Counted from the stretch's first letter, positions 26,910 through 36,564 are shown. The stretch is 64,000 bases of DNA from Pseudomonas sp. Irchel s3h14 (GCF_900187425.1 NZ_FYDJ01000004.1:62001-126000), one strand, 5' to 3'. Numbers and translations are program-made. Notes: generated from the sequence alone by a model not told the origin.

Positions 26910-27022
26910 GATCGTTCCCACGCTCTGCGTGGGAATGCAGCCCGGGACGCTCCGCGTCCCTTTCGAGAGCTGGAACGCGGAGCGTCCCTAGAGGCATTCC
27001 CACGCAGAGCGTGGGAACGATC
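26910..27022. repeat. Palindromic repeat, GATCGTTCCCACGCTCTGCGTGGG family
   Basis: 113-base copy, 12 bases after the transporter stop, almost identical to the element at 16114-16226. Confidence 0.93.
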
Positions 27023-27039
27023 AGGCAACGATCAGGCAT

Positions 27040-27078
27040 AAAAAAACGCCGCTCATCTCACGATGGGCGGCGTTTTTT
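27040..27078. terminator. Bidirectional intrinsic terminator
   Basis: A-run, ACGCCGC...CATC, TCAC loop, GATG...GCGGCGT, then TTTTTT, with a single T/G mismatch in the stem. It serves acnB on the - strand and probably the transporter on the + strand. Confidence 0.9.
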
Positions 27079-27092
27079 ATTGCGTTGCAGCG

Positions 27093-29702
27093 TTAGGCTT
27101 GAACGACCGGGATGTTGGCGTTCGCAGCAGCTTCACGGAACTCGGCGATCTGGTCGAAGGACAGGTAGCGGTAAACATCGGCCGCCATGCTGTCGATCTT
27201 GCCAGCGTATTCCATGTACTCCTCGACGGTCGGCAGGCGACCCAGGATGGAAGCAACAGACGCCAGCTCGGCCGAAGCCAGGTAGACGTTCGCGCCGTCA
27301 CCCAGACGGTTCGGGAAGTTACGGGTCGACGTCGACACAACAGTCGAGTTCGGCTCTACACGTGCCTGGTTACCCATGCACAGCGAGCAGCCTGGCATTT
27401 CCATGCGAGCGCCGGCCTTGCCGTAGATGCCGTAGTAGCCTTCTTCGGTCAGCTGGTGAGCGTCCATTTTGGTCGGCGGCGACAGCCACAGACGGGTTGG
27501 AAGCTGACCTTTGACCTGTTCCAGCAACTTGCCGGCAGCGCGGAAGTGACCGATGTTGGTCATGCACGAACCGATGAACACTTCGTCGATCTTCTCGCCA
27601 GCAACGCTGGACAGCAGACGGGCGTCGTCCGGATCGTTTGGCGCGCAGAGCACAGGCTCTTTGATGTCGGCCAGGTCGATTTCGATGATTTCAGCGTATT
27701 CGGCGTCAGCATCGGCAACCATCAACTCAGGGTTGGCGATCCAGGCTTCCATCGCTTGAGCACGACGTTCCAGGGTACGCGCATCGCCGTAGCCTTCGCC
27801 GATCATCCAGCGCAGCAGGGTGACGTTGGAGCTCAGGTACTCAGTGATCGACTCTTTCGACAGCTTGATGGTGCAACCGGCAGCCGAACGTTCGGCCGAG
27901 GCGTCGGACAGCTCGAACGCTTGCTCGATGCTCAGGTTGTCCAGGCCTTCGATTTCCAGAATGCGGCCGGAGAAGGCGTTCTTCTTGCCTTTCTTCTCGA
28001 CGGTCAGCAGGCCAGCCTGAATCGCGAAGTAAGGAATGGCGTGAACCAGGTCACGCAGGGTGACGCCCGGTTGCATTTTGCCTTTGAAGCGAACCAGGAT
28101 CGATTCCGGCATGTCCAGCGGCATAACGCCAGTGGCTGCGGCAAACGCTACCAGACCGGAACCGGCCGGGAACGAAATGCCCATCGGGAAACGGGTGTGC
28201 GAGTCACCACCGGTACCGACGGTGTCCGGCAGCAGCATACGGTTCAGCCAGCTGTGGATGATGCCGTCGCCCGGACGCAGGGAAACGCCGCCGCGGGTCA
28301 TGATGAAGTCTGGCAGGGTGTGGTGGGTGGTCACGTCGATCGGCTTAGGGTAAGCCGCAGTGTGGCAGAAGGACTGCATTACCAGATCGGTCGAGAAGCC
28401 CAGGCACGCCAGGTCTTTCAGTTCGTCACGGGTCATAGGACCGGTGGTGTCCTGAGAACCCACGGTGGTCATTTTCGGTTCGCAGTATGTACCTGGACGA
28501 ACGCCTTTGCCTTCTGGCAGACCGCAAGCCTTGCCGACCATTTTCTGTGCCAGGGTGAAGCCCTTGCCGGTGTCGACAGGTGCTTCAGGCAGTTTGAACA
28601 GGTCGGTAGGGCCCAGGCCCAGTTCGGCACGGGCCTTGTCGGTCAGGCCGCGGCCGATGATCAGCGGGATACGGCCGCCAGCACGAACTTCGTCCAACAG
28701 CACCGGGGTCTTCATTTCGAAGGTGGTCAGGACTTCGTCAGTGCCGTGTTTGCAGACTTTGCCAGCATGCGGGTACAGGTCGATCACGTCGCCCATGTGC
28801 ATGTTGGTGACGTCGAATTCGATTGGCAGTGCGCCAGCATCTTCCATGGTGTTGTAGAAGATTGGAGCGATTTTGCTGCCGAAGCAGAAACCACCGGCGC
28901 GCTTGTTCGGCACGAAAGGAACGTCGTCGCCGAAGAACCACAGCACCGAGTTGGTGGCGGATTTACGCGAAGAACCGGTACCAACCACGTCGCCAACGTA
29001 GGCGATCGGGAAGCCGGCGTTGCGCATTTCTTCAATCTGCTTCATCGGACCGGTGACGCCCTGGGCGTCAGGCACGATGCCTTCACGGGCCATTTTCAGC
29101 ATGGCGAGGGCGTGCAGCGGGATGTCCGGGCGGGACCAGGCGTCCGGAGCAGGGGACAGGTCGTCGGTGTTGGTTTCGCCGGTGACCTTGAACACGCGCA
29201 GGCTGATCTTGTCGGCCAGCACAGGGCGGTTCTTGAACCACTCGCCGTCAGCCCAGGATTGCAGCACGCCTTTAGCGTGAACGTTGCCGTTCTTGGCTTT
29301 TTCAGCGACGTCGTGGAAAGCGTCGAACATCAGCAGGGTGTGCTTGAGTTCTTCGGCAGCGACTGGCGCCAGTTCGGCGTCTTCCAGCAGATTAACCAGA
29401 GTCACAATGTTGTAGCCGCCCTGCATGGTGCCGAGCAGTTCAACAGCGCGTTTCTTGTCGATCAGAGGGGATTTTGCTTCGCCTTTAGCGAGGGCAGACA
29501 GGAAACCGGCCTTTACATAGGCTGCTTCGTCCACACCTGGCGGAATGCGATTGGTGATCAGGTCAACGAGGAAAGCTTCTTCGCCAGCCGGGGGATTCTT
29601 CAGCAGCTCGACCAGGCCTGCAGTTTGTTCGGCGTTTAGCGGCTGGGGAACGATACCCAGTGCTGCACGCTCTTCGATATGTTTGCGGTAGGCTTCAAGC
29701 AC
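27093..29702 (-). CDS. acnB: Bifunctional aconitate hydratase 2 / 2-methylisocitrate dehydratase
   Basis: An 869-residue AcnB. It isomerises citrate to isocitrate in the TCA cycle through a 4Fe-4S cluster, and acts on 2-methylaconitate. I choose the GTG at 29702 ([16 protein letters not shown]), since E. coli and P. aeruginosa AcnB begin at the same residue and GAGGG lies upstream; a longer reading adds 16 unconserved residues. Visible landmarks are the HEAT-like N-terminal domain ([20 protein letters not shown]), [39 protein letters not shown], and the cluster cysteines in [16 protein letters not shown] and [14 protein letters not shown]. Standard length. Confidence 0.98.
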   Translation of the reverse strand: MLEAYRKHIEERAALGIVPQPLNAEQTAGLVELLKNPPAGEEAFLVDLITNRIPPGVDEAAYVKAGFLSALAKGEAKSPLIDKKRAVELLGTMQGGYNIVTLVNLLEDAELAPVAAEELKHTLLMFDAFHDVAEKAKNGNVHAKGVLQSWADGEWFKNRPVLADKISLRVFKVTGETNTDDLSPAPDAWSRPDIPLHALAMLKMAREGIVPDAQGVTGPMKQIEEMRNAGFPIAYVGDVVGTGSSRKSATNSVLWFFGDDVPFVPNKRAGGFCFGSKIAPIFYNTMEDAGALPIEFDVTNMHMGDVIDLYPHAGKVCKHGTDEVLTTFEMKTPVLLDEVRAGGRIPLIIGRGLTDKARAELGLGPTDLFKLPEAPVDTGKGFTLAQKMVGKACGLPEGKGVRPGTYCEPKMTTVGSQDTTGPMTRDELKDLACLGFSTDLVMQSFCHTAAYPKPIDVTTHHTLPDFIMTRGGVSLRPGDGIIHSWLNRMLLPDTVGTGGDSHTRFPMGISFPAGSGLVAFAAATGVMPLDMPESILVRFKGKMQPGVTLRDLVHAIPYFAIQAGLLTVEKKGKKNAFSGRILEIEGLDNLSIEQAFELSDASAERSAAGCTIKLSKESITEYLSSNVTLLRWMIGEGYGDARTLERRAQAMEAWIANPELMVADADAEYAEIIEIDLADIKEPVLCAPNDPDDARLLSSVAGEKIDEVFIGSCMTNIGHFRAAGKLLEQVKGQLPTRLWLSPPTKMDAHQLTEEGYYGIYGKAGARMEMPGCSLCMGNQARVEPNSTVVSTSTRNFPNRLGDGANVYLASAELASVASILGRLPTVEEYMEYAGKIDSMAADVYRYLSFDQIAEFREAAANANIPVVQA

Positions 29703-30026
29703 AGTTATTACCCTCATCAGTGGTCCCAAATGGGTGTCCGGGACGCTCATCCCGAAATTGCCGTACTCATGCGCTGCGTGGCGTTGTGGGCCACTTAGCC
29801 AGAATTACCGACAATTCCTTACAGAAGCTGCTTTCAAAGTTTTACGCCTGCAGAACGGGGAGCTGATGAGGGTTGGCGTCAGGCTTTTCCCCGCTGGAAA
29901 AACCCTTCGCCAACACCGCTCTGAAGGAACGACTGTGCTCGTGACGCTTTGAAAACAGCTTCTAACGGACATTGGCGCCTTAAAAGGCTGGCTGATTCTA
30001 CGGCAAAAAAAAATTAAAGGTAAGTC
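29703..30026. other. acnB upstream region
   Basis: 324 bases holding the acnB leader and presumably its promoter (leftward). I see no gene, no RNA gene and no clear promoter hexamers. It ends in an A9 tract next to the long inverted repeat. Confidence 0.4.
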
Positions 30027-30185
30027 AGGGTCTATTGGACTTTGGTGGCGAGTCGCGTTGTGGGCCAACGTGTGCGAGGCAAGGCGCGGGATGCCGCTAA
30101 TGGTTGTTCCCTTGGCAAATCCCGCAACGCGGCCTCGCGCACGTTGGCCCACAACGCGACTCGCCACCAAAGTCCAATAGACCCT
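30027..30185. repeat. 159-base inverted repeat with 54-base arms
   Basis: Left arm 30027-30080 begins AGGGTCTATTGGACTTTGG and right arm 30132-30185 is its complement with one mismatch. The 51-base centre has an inner stem GCGGGAT/ATCCCGC. It is unlike the other repeat families in the window, and no target-site duplication is evident. Confidence 0.92.
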
Positions 30186-30269
30186 CAGCCCTGAACTTTG
30201 AGGGGTGATGAATGTTAGACAAAGGGCTAACATGCCGACCTGTTCTGCTTTCCCGTGCTCTCCCAACCT

Positions 30270-30740
30270 ATGCCCAATCAGACCATCAAGACCCCCTGCG
30301 TCGGCCTCTGCTCCACTGTTTACGGTGATTTGGTGTGCCGTGGCTGCAAGCGTTTCCACCATGAAGTGATCAACTGGAATGGTTACAACGAGGAGGAAAA
30401 GCGCGCGGTGTGGCTGCGTCTTGAGCTGCTGCTGTCCCAGGTGATGGCCAGCAAGCTTGAAGTTTTCGATCCCCAGCGCCTTCGACTGCAACTGGAGCAG
30501 CGCAAGATCCGCTTTGTGCCGCATCAGTCGGAATATTGCTGGGCCTATCAGTTGATCGCCCGGGGGGCGCGAGTGATCAACAACCTGGAAGCCTACGGAA
30601 TGGTGCTGATGCCGGAGTTTCGCGACTGGAACCTGCCGGAACTGCGGGATGCTATTGATCGGGAGTTCTTTTTGCTCTCCGAAGCGCATTACCAGCGCTA
30701 CATTGCCCCCGGTTTCCTCCGGGATGCCTTCGGCGGCTAA
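30270..30740 (+). CDS. DUF1289-family protein
   Basis: A 156-residue protein with the DUF1289 cysteine motif near the N-terminus (TPCVGLCSTVYGDLVCRGCKR), which looks like a small metal- or Fe-S-binding site. A conserved C-terminal half follows, with PHQSEYCWAYQLIARGARV and APGFLRDAFGG. Function unknown. ATG 30270 is chosen over the GTG at 30255. Confidence 0.82.
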   Translation: MPNQTIKTPCVGLCSTVYGDLVCRGCKRFHHEVINWNGYNEEEKRAVWLRLELLLSQVMASKLEVFDPQRLRLQLEQRKIRFVPHQSEYCWAYQLIARGARVINNLEAYGMVLMPEFRDWNLPELRDAIDREFFLLSEAHYQRYIAPGFLRDAFGG

Positions 30741-30751
30741 CCGTTAAAAGC

Positions 30752-30817
30752 ATCGCGGGCAAGCCTTGCTCCTACAGATGACCGCGTCCCCCTGTAGGAG
30801 CAAGGCTTGCCCGCGAT
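30752..30817. repeat. Palindromic repeat, CTGTAGGAGCAAGGCTTGCCCGCGAT type
   Basis: Perfect 26-base arms (ATCGCGGGCAAGCCTTGCTC and onward) around a 14-base centre, between convergent genes, where it can serve as a transcription block. Confidence 0.92.
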
Positions 30818-30842
30818 GGCGATCTATCTGGCGCCGCAAATC

Positions 30843-31706
30843 TCAATGCTGGGTCACGATCTCCTCCAGATGATCCATGATCGTATCCGGCTTCAGCACC
30901 AGCACATCGCTCTCCACCGCATCCAACACCACTTCCGCCGTATTCCCGATCAACGCCCCTGACAATCCGGACCGCGCCACGGTACCGATGACCGTCACCG
31001 CCGCCTGCAGTTTGTGGACCATGAACGGAATCAGCACATCAGCCGGCCCTTCCTCGATATGCAGGTGGTCGTCATCAATGTCGAACTCGGCCTGAAACGC
31101 CTTGCACTGTTCGCGATAGCGCGCCTCGATGGTTTCACTGAGCTGCAACGTCGGGTCGGCCGCCGACAGCATCGGCGACGGATGGGCACTGACCACATGC
31201 AAATGGGCCTTGGCCAGGCTGGCGATGTCGTAACCGTGATCGACAATACAAGAGTGCAACGTGCGGTGTTCACCATCGGTATTGCCAACATCGATCGCCG
31301 CCAGTATGACCCCGCCAGTCCAGGGTTTCGAGGTTTTGACCAGTAGCACTGGCGTCGGGCAGTAACGCAGCAGTTTCCAGTCCGCCGGGGTCAGCAGGGC
31401 TTTTTTCAGCGGGCTGTCGGGGTAATGCTGTTTGACCACCAGGCCGCAACCTTCAGCCTGCTGCACATCGACAATGGTTTCGTGCAGGCTTTCGTTCCAC
31501 GCCTGCTCAGTGGTGACGCTGTAGCCGTCCTCGATCAGCGCGGCCTTGAGCACGCCCAACATGCCACTGTGGTCATGCTTGCGGTCGCAGACCAGCAGAT
31601 GCAGATGAGCCTGGGTCACGCCGGCAATCAGCTTGGCCCGTTTGAGCGCCAGGCTGTCCGAGTGTTCAGGTTCGAGGACCACCAGAATGCTGCGAATGGC
31701 TTGCAT
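30843..31706 (-). CDS. Tandem universal stress protein (UspE-like)
   Basis: A 287-residue protein with two Usp domains (about 1-145 and 150-287). The second has the nucleotide-binding signature GTVARSGLSGALIGNTAE, while the first is degenerate, as in UspE. Start chosen at ATG 31706 (MQAIRSILVVLEPEH), with GGAG eight bases upstream; the ATG at 31721 is the alternative. Expected cytoplasmic stress role. The 160-base region between this gene and miaE contains both promoters. Confidence 0.88.
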   Translation of the reverse strand: MQAIRSILVVLEPEHSDSLALKRAKLIAGVTQAHLHLLVCDRKHDHSGMLGVLKAALIEDGYSVTTEQAWNESLHETIVDVQQAEGCGLVVKQHYPDSPLKKALLTPADWKLLRYCPTPVLLVKTSKPWTGGVILAAIDVGNTDGEHRTLHSCIVDHGYDIASLAKAHLHVVSAHPSPMLSAADPTLQLSETIEARYREQCKAFQAEFDIDDDHLHIEEGPADVLIPFMVHKLQAAVTVIGTVARSGLSGALIGNTAEVVLDAVESDVLVLKPDTIMDHLEEIVTQH

Positions 31707-31866
31707 GATCGGGATCTCCATGAAGTAAGAAATACTGCGTTGGACAACTATAGTTGCTGGTTGGCCATTCGGGACTTGATGTATATCAACGGTCGCGGCT
31801 GGTGGTCTGCCGGCAGGCCGGTATAATCGGCGCCCTTCGATTTTGAACCTCTTATCCGTGAGCCCC

Positions 31867-32475
31867 ATGATCCTTCCCGAAATTCACGAGTTCCTCGGCT
31901 GCCGCACCCCCGATGGCTGGGTTCAAGCCGCGCTGGCCGATCAGGAAACCTTGCTGATCGATCACAAGAACTGCGAATTCAAGGCCGCCAGTACCGCGTT
32001 GAGCCTGATCGCCAAGTACCACTCCCACGTCGATCTGATCAACCTGATGTCGCGTCTGGCCCGGGAAGAGCTGGTGCACCACGAACAGGTCATGCGCCTG
32101 ATGAAAAAGCGCAAGATCGCGCTGCGTCAGCTGTCCGCCGGGCGCTACGCTTCGGGCCTGCGCAAAGTGGTGCGCAGTCACGAGCCGGTCAAACTGGTGG
32201 ACACCCTGGTGGTCGGCGCGTTTATCGAAGCCCGTAGCTGCGAGCGTTTCGAGGCGCTGGTGCCGCATCTGGATGAAGAACTGGGCAAGTTCTACTTCGG
32301 CCTGCTGAAAAGCGAGGCCCGGCATTTCCAGGGTTATCTGAAACTGGCCTACCAGTACGGTGACGCCAAGGACATCGCCCAGGTGATCGACAAGGTCCGC
32401 GCCGCCGAGCAGGAACTGATCGAGTCGCCAGACGTGGAATTCCGTTTCCACAGCGGTGTGCCAGCCGCGGCCTGA
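31867..32475 (+). CDS. miaE: tRNA-(ms2io6A)-hydroxylase
   Basis: A 202-residue ferritin-like di-iron monooxygenase that hydroxylates the isopentenyl group of ms2i6A37 in tRNA. Iron-ligand motifs are LAREELVHHE (ExxH) and SEARHFQGYL (ExxH), with further Glu in LADQETLLIDH and GAFIEARSCERF. Start at ATG 31867 (MILPEIHEFLGC). Single gene with a strong terminator behind it. Confidence 0.95.
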   Translation: MILPEIHEFLGCRTPDGWVQAALADQETLLIDHKNCEFKAASTALSLIAKYHSHVDLINLMSRLAREELVHHEQVMRLMKKRKIALRQLSAGRYASGLRKVVRSHEPVKLVDTLVVGAFIEARSCERFEALVPHLDEELGKFYFGLLKSEARHFQGYLKLAYQYGDAKDIAQVIDKVRAAEQELIESPDVEFRFHSGVPAAA

Positions 32476-32525
32476 CGTTTTCGACCGAAAATGTAAAAAA
32501 CTCTTAAAAGAATGAAACATCTCCG

Positions 32526-32550
32526 AAAACCGGCCCCCGAGGCCGGTTTT
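32526..32550. terminator. Intrinsic terminator after miaE
   Basis: AAAACCGGCC, CCCGA loop, GGCCGGTTTT, about 50 bases after the miaE stop. Confidence 0.9.
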
Positions 32551-32630
32551 TGCTGCCTGTGATAACCGTCCGGTCACCGATTGGCGCCATAATGCCGGCC
32601 ACTTCACGCAAGGGCTGGCAGACGGTCGTT

Positions 32631-33338
32631 ATGGATAACCTGGGTTTTGGCAAAGTACTGCTGGTGGAAGACGACGAAAAGCTCTCCGGGCTGATCGCGC
32701 ATTTCCTGTCCCAACACGGTTTTGAGGTCCGGCAGGTGCACCGCGGCGACCTCGCATTGGCCGCGTTCCTCGAATTCAAACCGAAAGTCGTCGTGCTCGA
32801 CCTGATGCTGCCGGGCCAGAGCGGTCTGCACGTGTGCCGCGAGATCCGCAGCGTGTCCGACACGCCGATCGTCATTCTTACCGCCAAGGAGGACGACCTT
32901 GATCACATCCTCGGGCTGGAGTCCGGCGCCGATGACTACGTGATCAAACCAATCAAACCGCCAGTTCTGCTGGCCCGGTTGCGTGCCTTGCAACGCCGCC
33001 AGACGCCGGACAGCGGCGTGTGCACCGCTCTGGAGTTCGGCCATCTGAGCATCGACCGCAGTTGCCGGGAAGTGCGGCTGGCGGGAGAGGGCATCGAACT
33101 CACCACCATGGAGTTCGAACTGCTGTGGTTGCTGGCCAGCGCCGCCGGCAAGATTCTGTCCCGTGACGACATCCTCAACCGCATGCGTGGCATTGCTTTC
33201 GATGGTCTCAACCGCAGCGTTGACGTCTACATCAGCAAACTCCGAGGCAAGCTCAAGGACAACCCGCGCGAACCGGTGTGCATCAAGACCGTCTGGGGCA
33301 AGGGTTACCTGTTCAATCCGTTTGCGTGGGAGCTGTAA
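32631..33338 (+). CDS. rstA: OmpR-family response regulator (RstA-like)
   Basis: A 235-residue two-component regulator. Receiver domain: acidic pocket VEDDE, phosphoacceptor Asp57 in VVVLDLMLPG, Thr in VILTAKEDD, Lys in YVIKPIK. A winged-helix domain follows from about residue 135 (LTTMEFELLWLLASAAGKIL, RSVDVYISKLRGKL, VWGKGYLF). Start at ATG 32631 (MDNLGFGKVLLVEDD); the ribosome site is poor there, and ATG 32592 is an in-frame alternative. The kinase gene begins on the next base after its stop. Confidence 0.85.
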   Translation: MDNLGFGKVLLVEDDEKLSGLIAHFLSQHGFEVRQVHRGDLALAAFLEFKPKVVVLDLMLPGQSGLHVCREIRSVSDTPIVILTAKEDDLDHILGLESGADDYVIKPIKPPVLLARLRALQRRQTPDSGVCTALEFGHLSIDRSCREVRLAGEGIELTTMEFELLWLLASAAGKILSRDDILNRMRGIAFDGLNRSVDVYISKLRGKLKDNPREPVCIKTVWGKGYLFNPFAWEL

Positions 33339-34625
33339 ATGCTGCGACTATTTTTAGGGTTGTACCTGGTGCTGGCGGTGGGGCTGGTGCTGGCATTGCA
33401 GGCGGTTGAGCACACATTCAACGCGCTGCTCGATGGGCAGATGCAGGCCTATAACCGTGAAGCGGTGCGAGGGCAGGCCTGGTCGCTGGTTGAGCAATTG
33501 CGCGGGCTCGAAGGCCCCGCGCGTGCGCAACAACTGGAAGCGCTGCGCCCGCATTACGGCTTGGGGCTGAGCCTGCCAGAAGCCGATCAGTTGGCCCTCG
33601 ATGATCGTGAAAAAGCCCTGTTGGCCGAAGGGAAACTGGTCATTCGGGATGAGTACACCCAGTTCATTTCGTCGATCGACGGCGGTTCTCAACTGCTGAG
33701 CATCAAGTTGCCGGCCGAGCCGAGCCTGATGCCGTTCTACATCTCCGCTGCGTACCTGATGTTGGCCGGGCTGATCGGCATCGTGCTGTTTTTCTGGGTA
33801 CGGCCGCACTGGCGCGATCTGGAGAAGCTGCGTCTGGCGGCCGAGCGTTTTGGCGATAACGATCTGTCGTCGCGGATCCAGCTGTCCAAGCGCTCGAACA
33901 TCCGCGACCTGTCCGAACACTTCAACCTGATGGCCGCCCGCATCGAAGGCCTGATCGCCAATCAGCGCGAGCTAACCAACGCCGTGTCCCATGAGCTGCG
34001 CACGCCGATTGCCCGGCTGTCGTTCGAGCTCGATCAACTCAAGCAGCAACCCGATCCGACCCAGAACCGTGAACTGATTGCCGACATGTACGCTGACCTC
34101 GGCGAGCTGGAAGAAATGGTGTCCGAACTGCTCACCTATGCCAGCCTCGAGCGCGGCGCCACGGTGATCACTCGGGAAAACATTCAGGCCAGCAGTTGGC
34201 TCGACAGCGTGGTCGGCAGCGTCGCGCTGGAAGCCGAAGCCGCTGGCGTGCAATTGCTGATTGTCGAGTGTCAGGTCGATGAGGTCCGTATCGAGCCGCG
34301 CTTCATGGCCCGGGCGGTGATCAACCTGCTGCGCAATGCCATTCGTTATGCCGATGAGCGGGTGGAAGTGTCGTTGGTGCGCTCCGGTGATCACTACGAA
34401 GTGCGGGTCAACGACGACGGGCCCGGCGTGCCGATGGACGGGCGGGAGAAAATCTTCGAACCGTTCTCGCGCCTGGACGCCAGCCGCGACCGCCGCACCG
34501 GCGGCTTCGGCCTGGGCCTGGCGCTGGTGCGGCGGGTGTCGCAATCCCATGGCGGGCAAGTGGAAGTGGCGGACTCGCCGTGGGGCGGGGCGTCGTTTCG
34601 CATGACCTGGGCGCACCTGGATTGA
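33339..34625 (+). CDS. rstB: Sensor histidine kinase (RstB-like)
   Basis: A 428-residue membrane kinase. TM1 at about 5-22, a periplasmic sensor region 23-132, TM2 at about 133-155, HAMP to about 210. The H-box NAVSHELRTPIARL has His218, and the ATPase boxes are INLLRNAIRYA, NDDGPGVP and GGFGLGLALV. The H-box context (SHELRTPIARLSFELD) is RstB-like. Partner of the preceding regulator. The TGA stop (34623-34625) overlaps the first base of a palindromic repeat. The adjacent convergent mipA gene may be a target (inference). Confidence 0.87.
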   Translation: MLRLFLGLYLVLAVGLVLALQAVEHTFNALLDGQMQAYNREAVRGQAWSLVEQLRGLEGPARAQQLEALRPHYGLGLSLPEADQLALDDREKALLAEGKLVIRDEYTQFISSIDGGSQLLSIKLPAEPSLMPFYISAAYLMLAGLIGIVLFFWVRPHWRDLEKLRLAAERFGDNDLSSRIQLSKRSNIRDLSEHFNLMAARIEGLIANQRELTNAVSHELRTPIARLSFELDQLKQQPDPTQNRELIADMYADLGELEEMVSELLTYASLERGATVITRENIQASSWLDSVVGSVALEAEAAGVQLLIVECQVDEVRIEPRFMARAVINLLRNAIRYADERVEVSLVRSGDHYEVRVNDDGPGVPMDGREKIFEPFSRLDASRDRRTGGFGLGLALVRRVSQSHGGQVEVADSPWGGASFRMTWAHLD

Positions 34626-34734
34626 TCGTTCCCACGCTCTGCGTGGGAATGCAGCCCGGGACGCTCCGCGTCCCATCACAAGCCGAACGCAGAGCGTCCG
34701 TTGAGGCATTCCCACGCAGAGCGTGGGAACGATC
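34624..34734. repeat. Palindromic repeat, GATCGTTCCCACGCTCTGCGTGGG family
   Basis: Fills the whole gap between the convergent kinase and mipA genes and starts inside the kinase stop codon. Its centre differs from the other copies (CATCACAAGCCG). Confidence 0.92.
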
Positions 34735-34735
34735 T

Positions 34736-35524
34736 TTAGAACGAGTAAATCACTTGGCTAGCCAACGATGTCTGCATCCGCCGCTCGACAATAGGACTGT
34801 CCGCCGCATCGTTGGCCAGATATTGCACGGCCAGTACCGTCGAAACACTCCACTGATCATTGACGGGCAACGACCAGGTCAAATCCGCCCCGCGACTCAC
34901 CAGCCCGCCATGCGTGTCATAAGCCCTGAACTGACTGCGCGACGCTTGGGCATCGCTGACGCCGTACCAGGTGCGCACGTAATTGCTGTCACCAAACTGG
35001 CTATTGAGGCTGCCCACGACCTTGCCATGGTCACCTTCATAAAACGGCGCGCTGATGCTCAGTTTCAACCGGTTCCACGCCGAGCCGGTGTCATGATCGT
35101 CATCGTCCTTTTCCAAGGCATGCTCAAAACTCGCACCGAGAATAATCGGCCCCATGTGGTAAGTCCCGTCGAGCCCCAGCACCGGGCGCGACTTGATCGA
35201 GCCCATGCCGTTCAGCTCATCCGAACCTTTGAACCCGGTCTTGCGATCCTTGCGCACATCACTGGCGCCGATGTACACGCTGAGGCCGAAGTCGTCCTCG
35301 TCAAACGCCCAGCCCAGACCCTTTTCAGTGTCCAGGAAGAATCCGTAAGGGCTGACGATTTCACCGCCCAGCAGCGGCGCCACCACGCGTTCGTCACTGC
35401 CGCTGTAACGGGGCACGCTGGCTGCACCGGCCCGCAAGGTGTAGCGCCAGTCTTCGGCTCGTAACGAGTCGGTGGGAATGAGCAGGCAAAGGGAAGTCAA
35501 CGACAGAGATAGCGAGCGAAACAT
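34736..35524 (-). CDS. mipA: MipA/OmpV-family outer-membrane protein
   Basis: A 262-residue protein. The signal peptide ends near LRA-EDW, followed by WRYTLRAGAASVPRYSGSDE, GASDVRKDRKTG, a series of amphipathic beta strands, and a terminal Phe (ASQVIYSF) as the outer-membrane insertion signal. The family includes MltA-interacting scaffold proteins and stress- or antibiotic-responsive outer-membrane proteins. Close to rstAB, which may control it. Confidence 0.85.
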   Translation of the reverse strand: MFRSLSLSLTSLCLLIPTDSLRAEDWRYTLRAGAASVPRYSGSDERVVAPLLGGEIVSPYGFFLDTEKGLGWAFDEDDFGLSVYIGASDVRKDRKTGFKGSDELNGMGSIKSRPVLGLDGTYHMGPIILGASFEHALEKDDDDHDTGSAWNRLKLSISAPFYEGDHGKVVGSLNSQFGDSNYVRTWYGVSDAQASRSQFRAYDTHGGLVSRGADLTWSLPVNDQWSVSTVLAVQYLANDAADSPIVERRMQTSLASQVIYSF

Positions 35525-35624
35525 GGGAGCACCCGAGGGAATTTGGATGCGCCTATGCTAGGCAGCTGCCGGCCAGCAATCTTTGACAGCTTTGTCGGGA
35601 AACTGTCAAAGACTGTGAACCGGC

Positions 35625-36113
35625 TTAGCGGCTCAAACCCAAGCGCTCATGCCACTCGGCGATGGACTCTGCGGGATAGACGTCGAACTGCTGATCCCCA
35701 GGATGCGCCTCGACTTCCACCCACGGCGCCTTGGAGTCGAGCATCAAGTGCGTATGTTCCGGTGGCACCGGCAGCGGGGTGTCGATGGCCGACGCAAACG
35801 GGTGAATCAGCTCCGGCCATTCCGGGCTGAACAGCCACAAGCCTGAGCCACACAGAGAACAGAAATGCCGCTCGGCAGTGCTGCTGTGGGCGCGTTTATC
35901 GCCTTCGTCCTTGAGTCGTGCGTGATAAATCGCGATGTGCTTGCGACCGCGCACCTTCAGGCTGCCGGCTTCGCCGCCCAGATTGATCGCATAACCGCCA
36001 CCGCCCTGAGTCTTGCGGCAGATCGAGCAGTAGCAACGCTGATACGGGTAGGGGTGGGCGCTGGTCAAACTGAACGACACTGCGCCGCAATGGCAGGAAC
36101 CTTCGAGCTGCAT
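35625..36113 (-). CDS. GFA-family (glutathione-dependent formaldehyde-activating-like) zinc protein
   Basis: A 162-residue Zn-binding beta protein. Cysteine pairs are SCHCGAVSF (C7, C9), CYCSICRK and HFCSLCGSGLW, the full set for two zincs. Many GFA proteins have no proven formaldehyde role, so the activity is open. Downstream of the PaaI-like gene on the same strand only at a distance of 46 bases; they may share a transcript. Confidence 0.88.
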   Translation of the reverse strand: MQLEGSCHCGAVSFSLTSAHPYPYQRCYCSICRKTQGGGGYAINLGGEAGSLKVRGRKHIAIYHARLKDEGDKRAHSSTAERHFCSLCGSGLWLFSPEWPELIHPFASAIDTPLPVPPEHTHLMLDSKAPWVEVEAHPGDQQFDVYPAESIAEWHERLGLSR

Positions 36114-36159
36114 GGGAACCTCCGACAGGTCTGGAACTTACCCAAGACAGCCTAGACCT

Positions 36160-36564
36160 TCAGCGCCCTTCGACCGGTACGAGAATCGCGTCGCCGGTCG
36201 CCACCAGTTTCAGTTGATCGCCGGTTTGCGCGAACAACTCGGCGCGGGCGAACACCTGCTTCTTGCCAGCCTTCACCACCTGACCCCGAGCGATGAACAC
36301 TTCGCCGATGGCGGGTGCCAGGCAGTTCACTGAAAAATGCGATGCCAGCACGTTGCCGGCGACCGTTCCGGCTGCGAATCCGCAGGCTGTGTCGAGTAGC
36401 GCACCGATCAGTCCGGCGTGCAGGAAGCCTGCATACTGCGCCATATCGCTCTCGCGAAACGCCATCGTGAGCTCGGCTTCGCCGCTTTCTGCGCGAGTAA
36501 CTTCGAAACCGGCCCAGCGGTTAAAGGCTGAGGTTGAGTTGATCTGTTTGAGTGCGTTGAGCAT
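36160..36564 (-). CDS. PaaI-family hotdog thioesterase
   Basis: A 134-residue acyl-CoA thioesterase of the hotdog fold. The family motif is in YAGFLHAGLIGALLDTACGFAA, where the Asp (D58 area) is catalytic. Start at MLNALKQINST (36564) with GGAGGG immediately upstream, an excellent ribosome site; the longer open frame upstream runs through a palindromic repeat and is not coding. Confidence 0.87.
   Translation of the reverse strand: MLNALKQINSTSAFNRWAGFEVTRAESGEAELTMAFRESDMAQYAGFLHAGLIGALLDTACGFAAGTVAGNVLASHFSVNCLAPAIGEVFIARGQVVKAGKKQVFARAELFAQTGDQLKLVATGDAILVPVEGR

Noticed and set aside
27063..29639. 858-codon open frame on the + strand opposite acnB
   Set aside because: Shadow of a high-GC3 gene. 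The composition (rich in Val, Asp, His, Gln, Arg) and lack of any domain are typical of antisense frames, and AcnB on the other strand is unmistakable.
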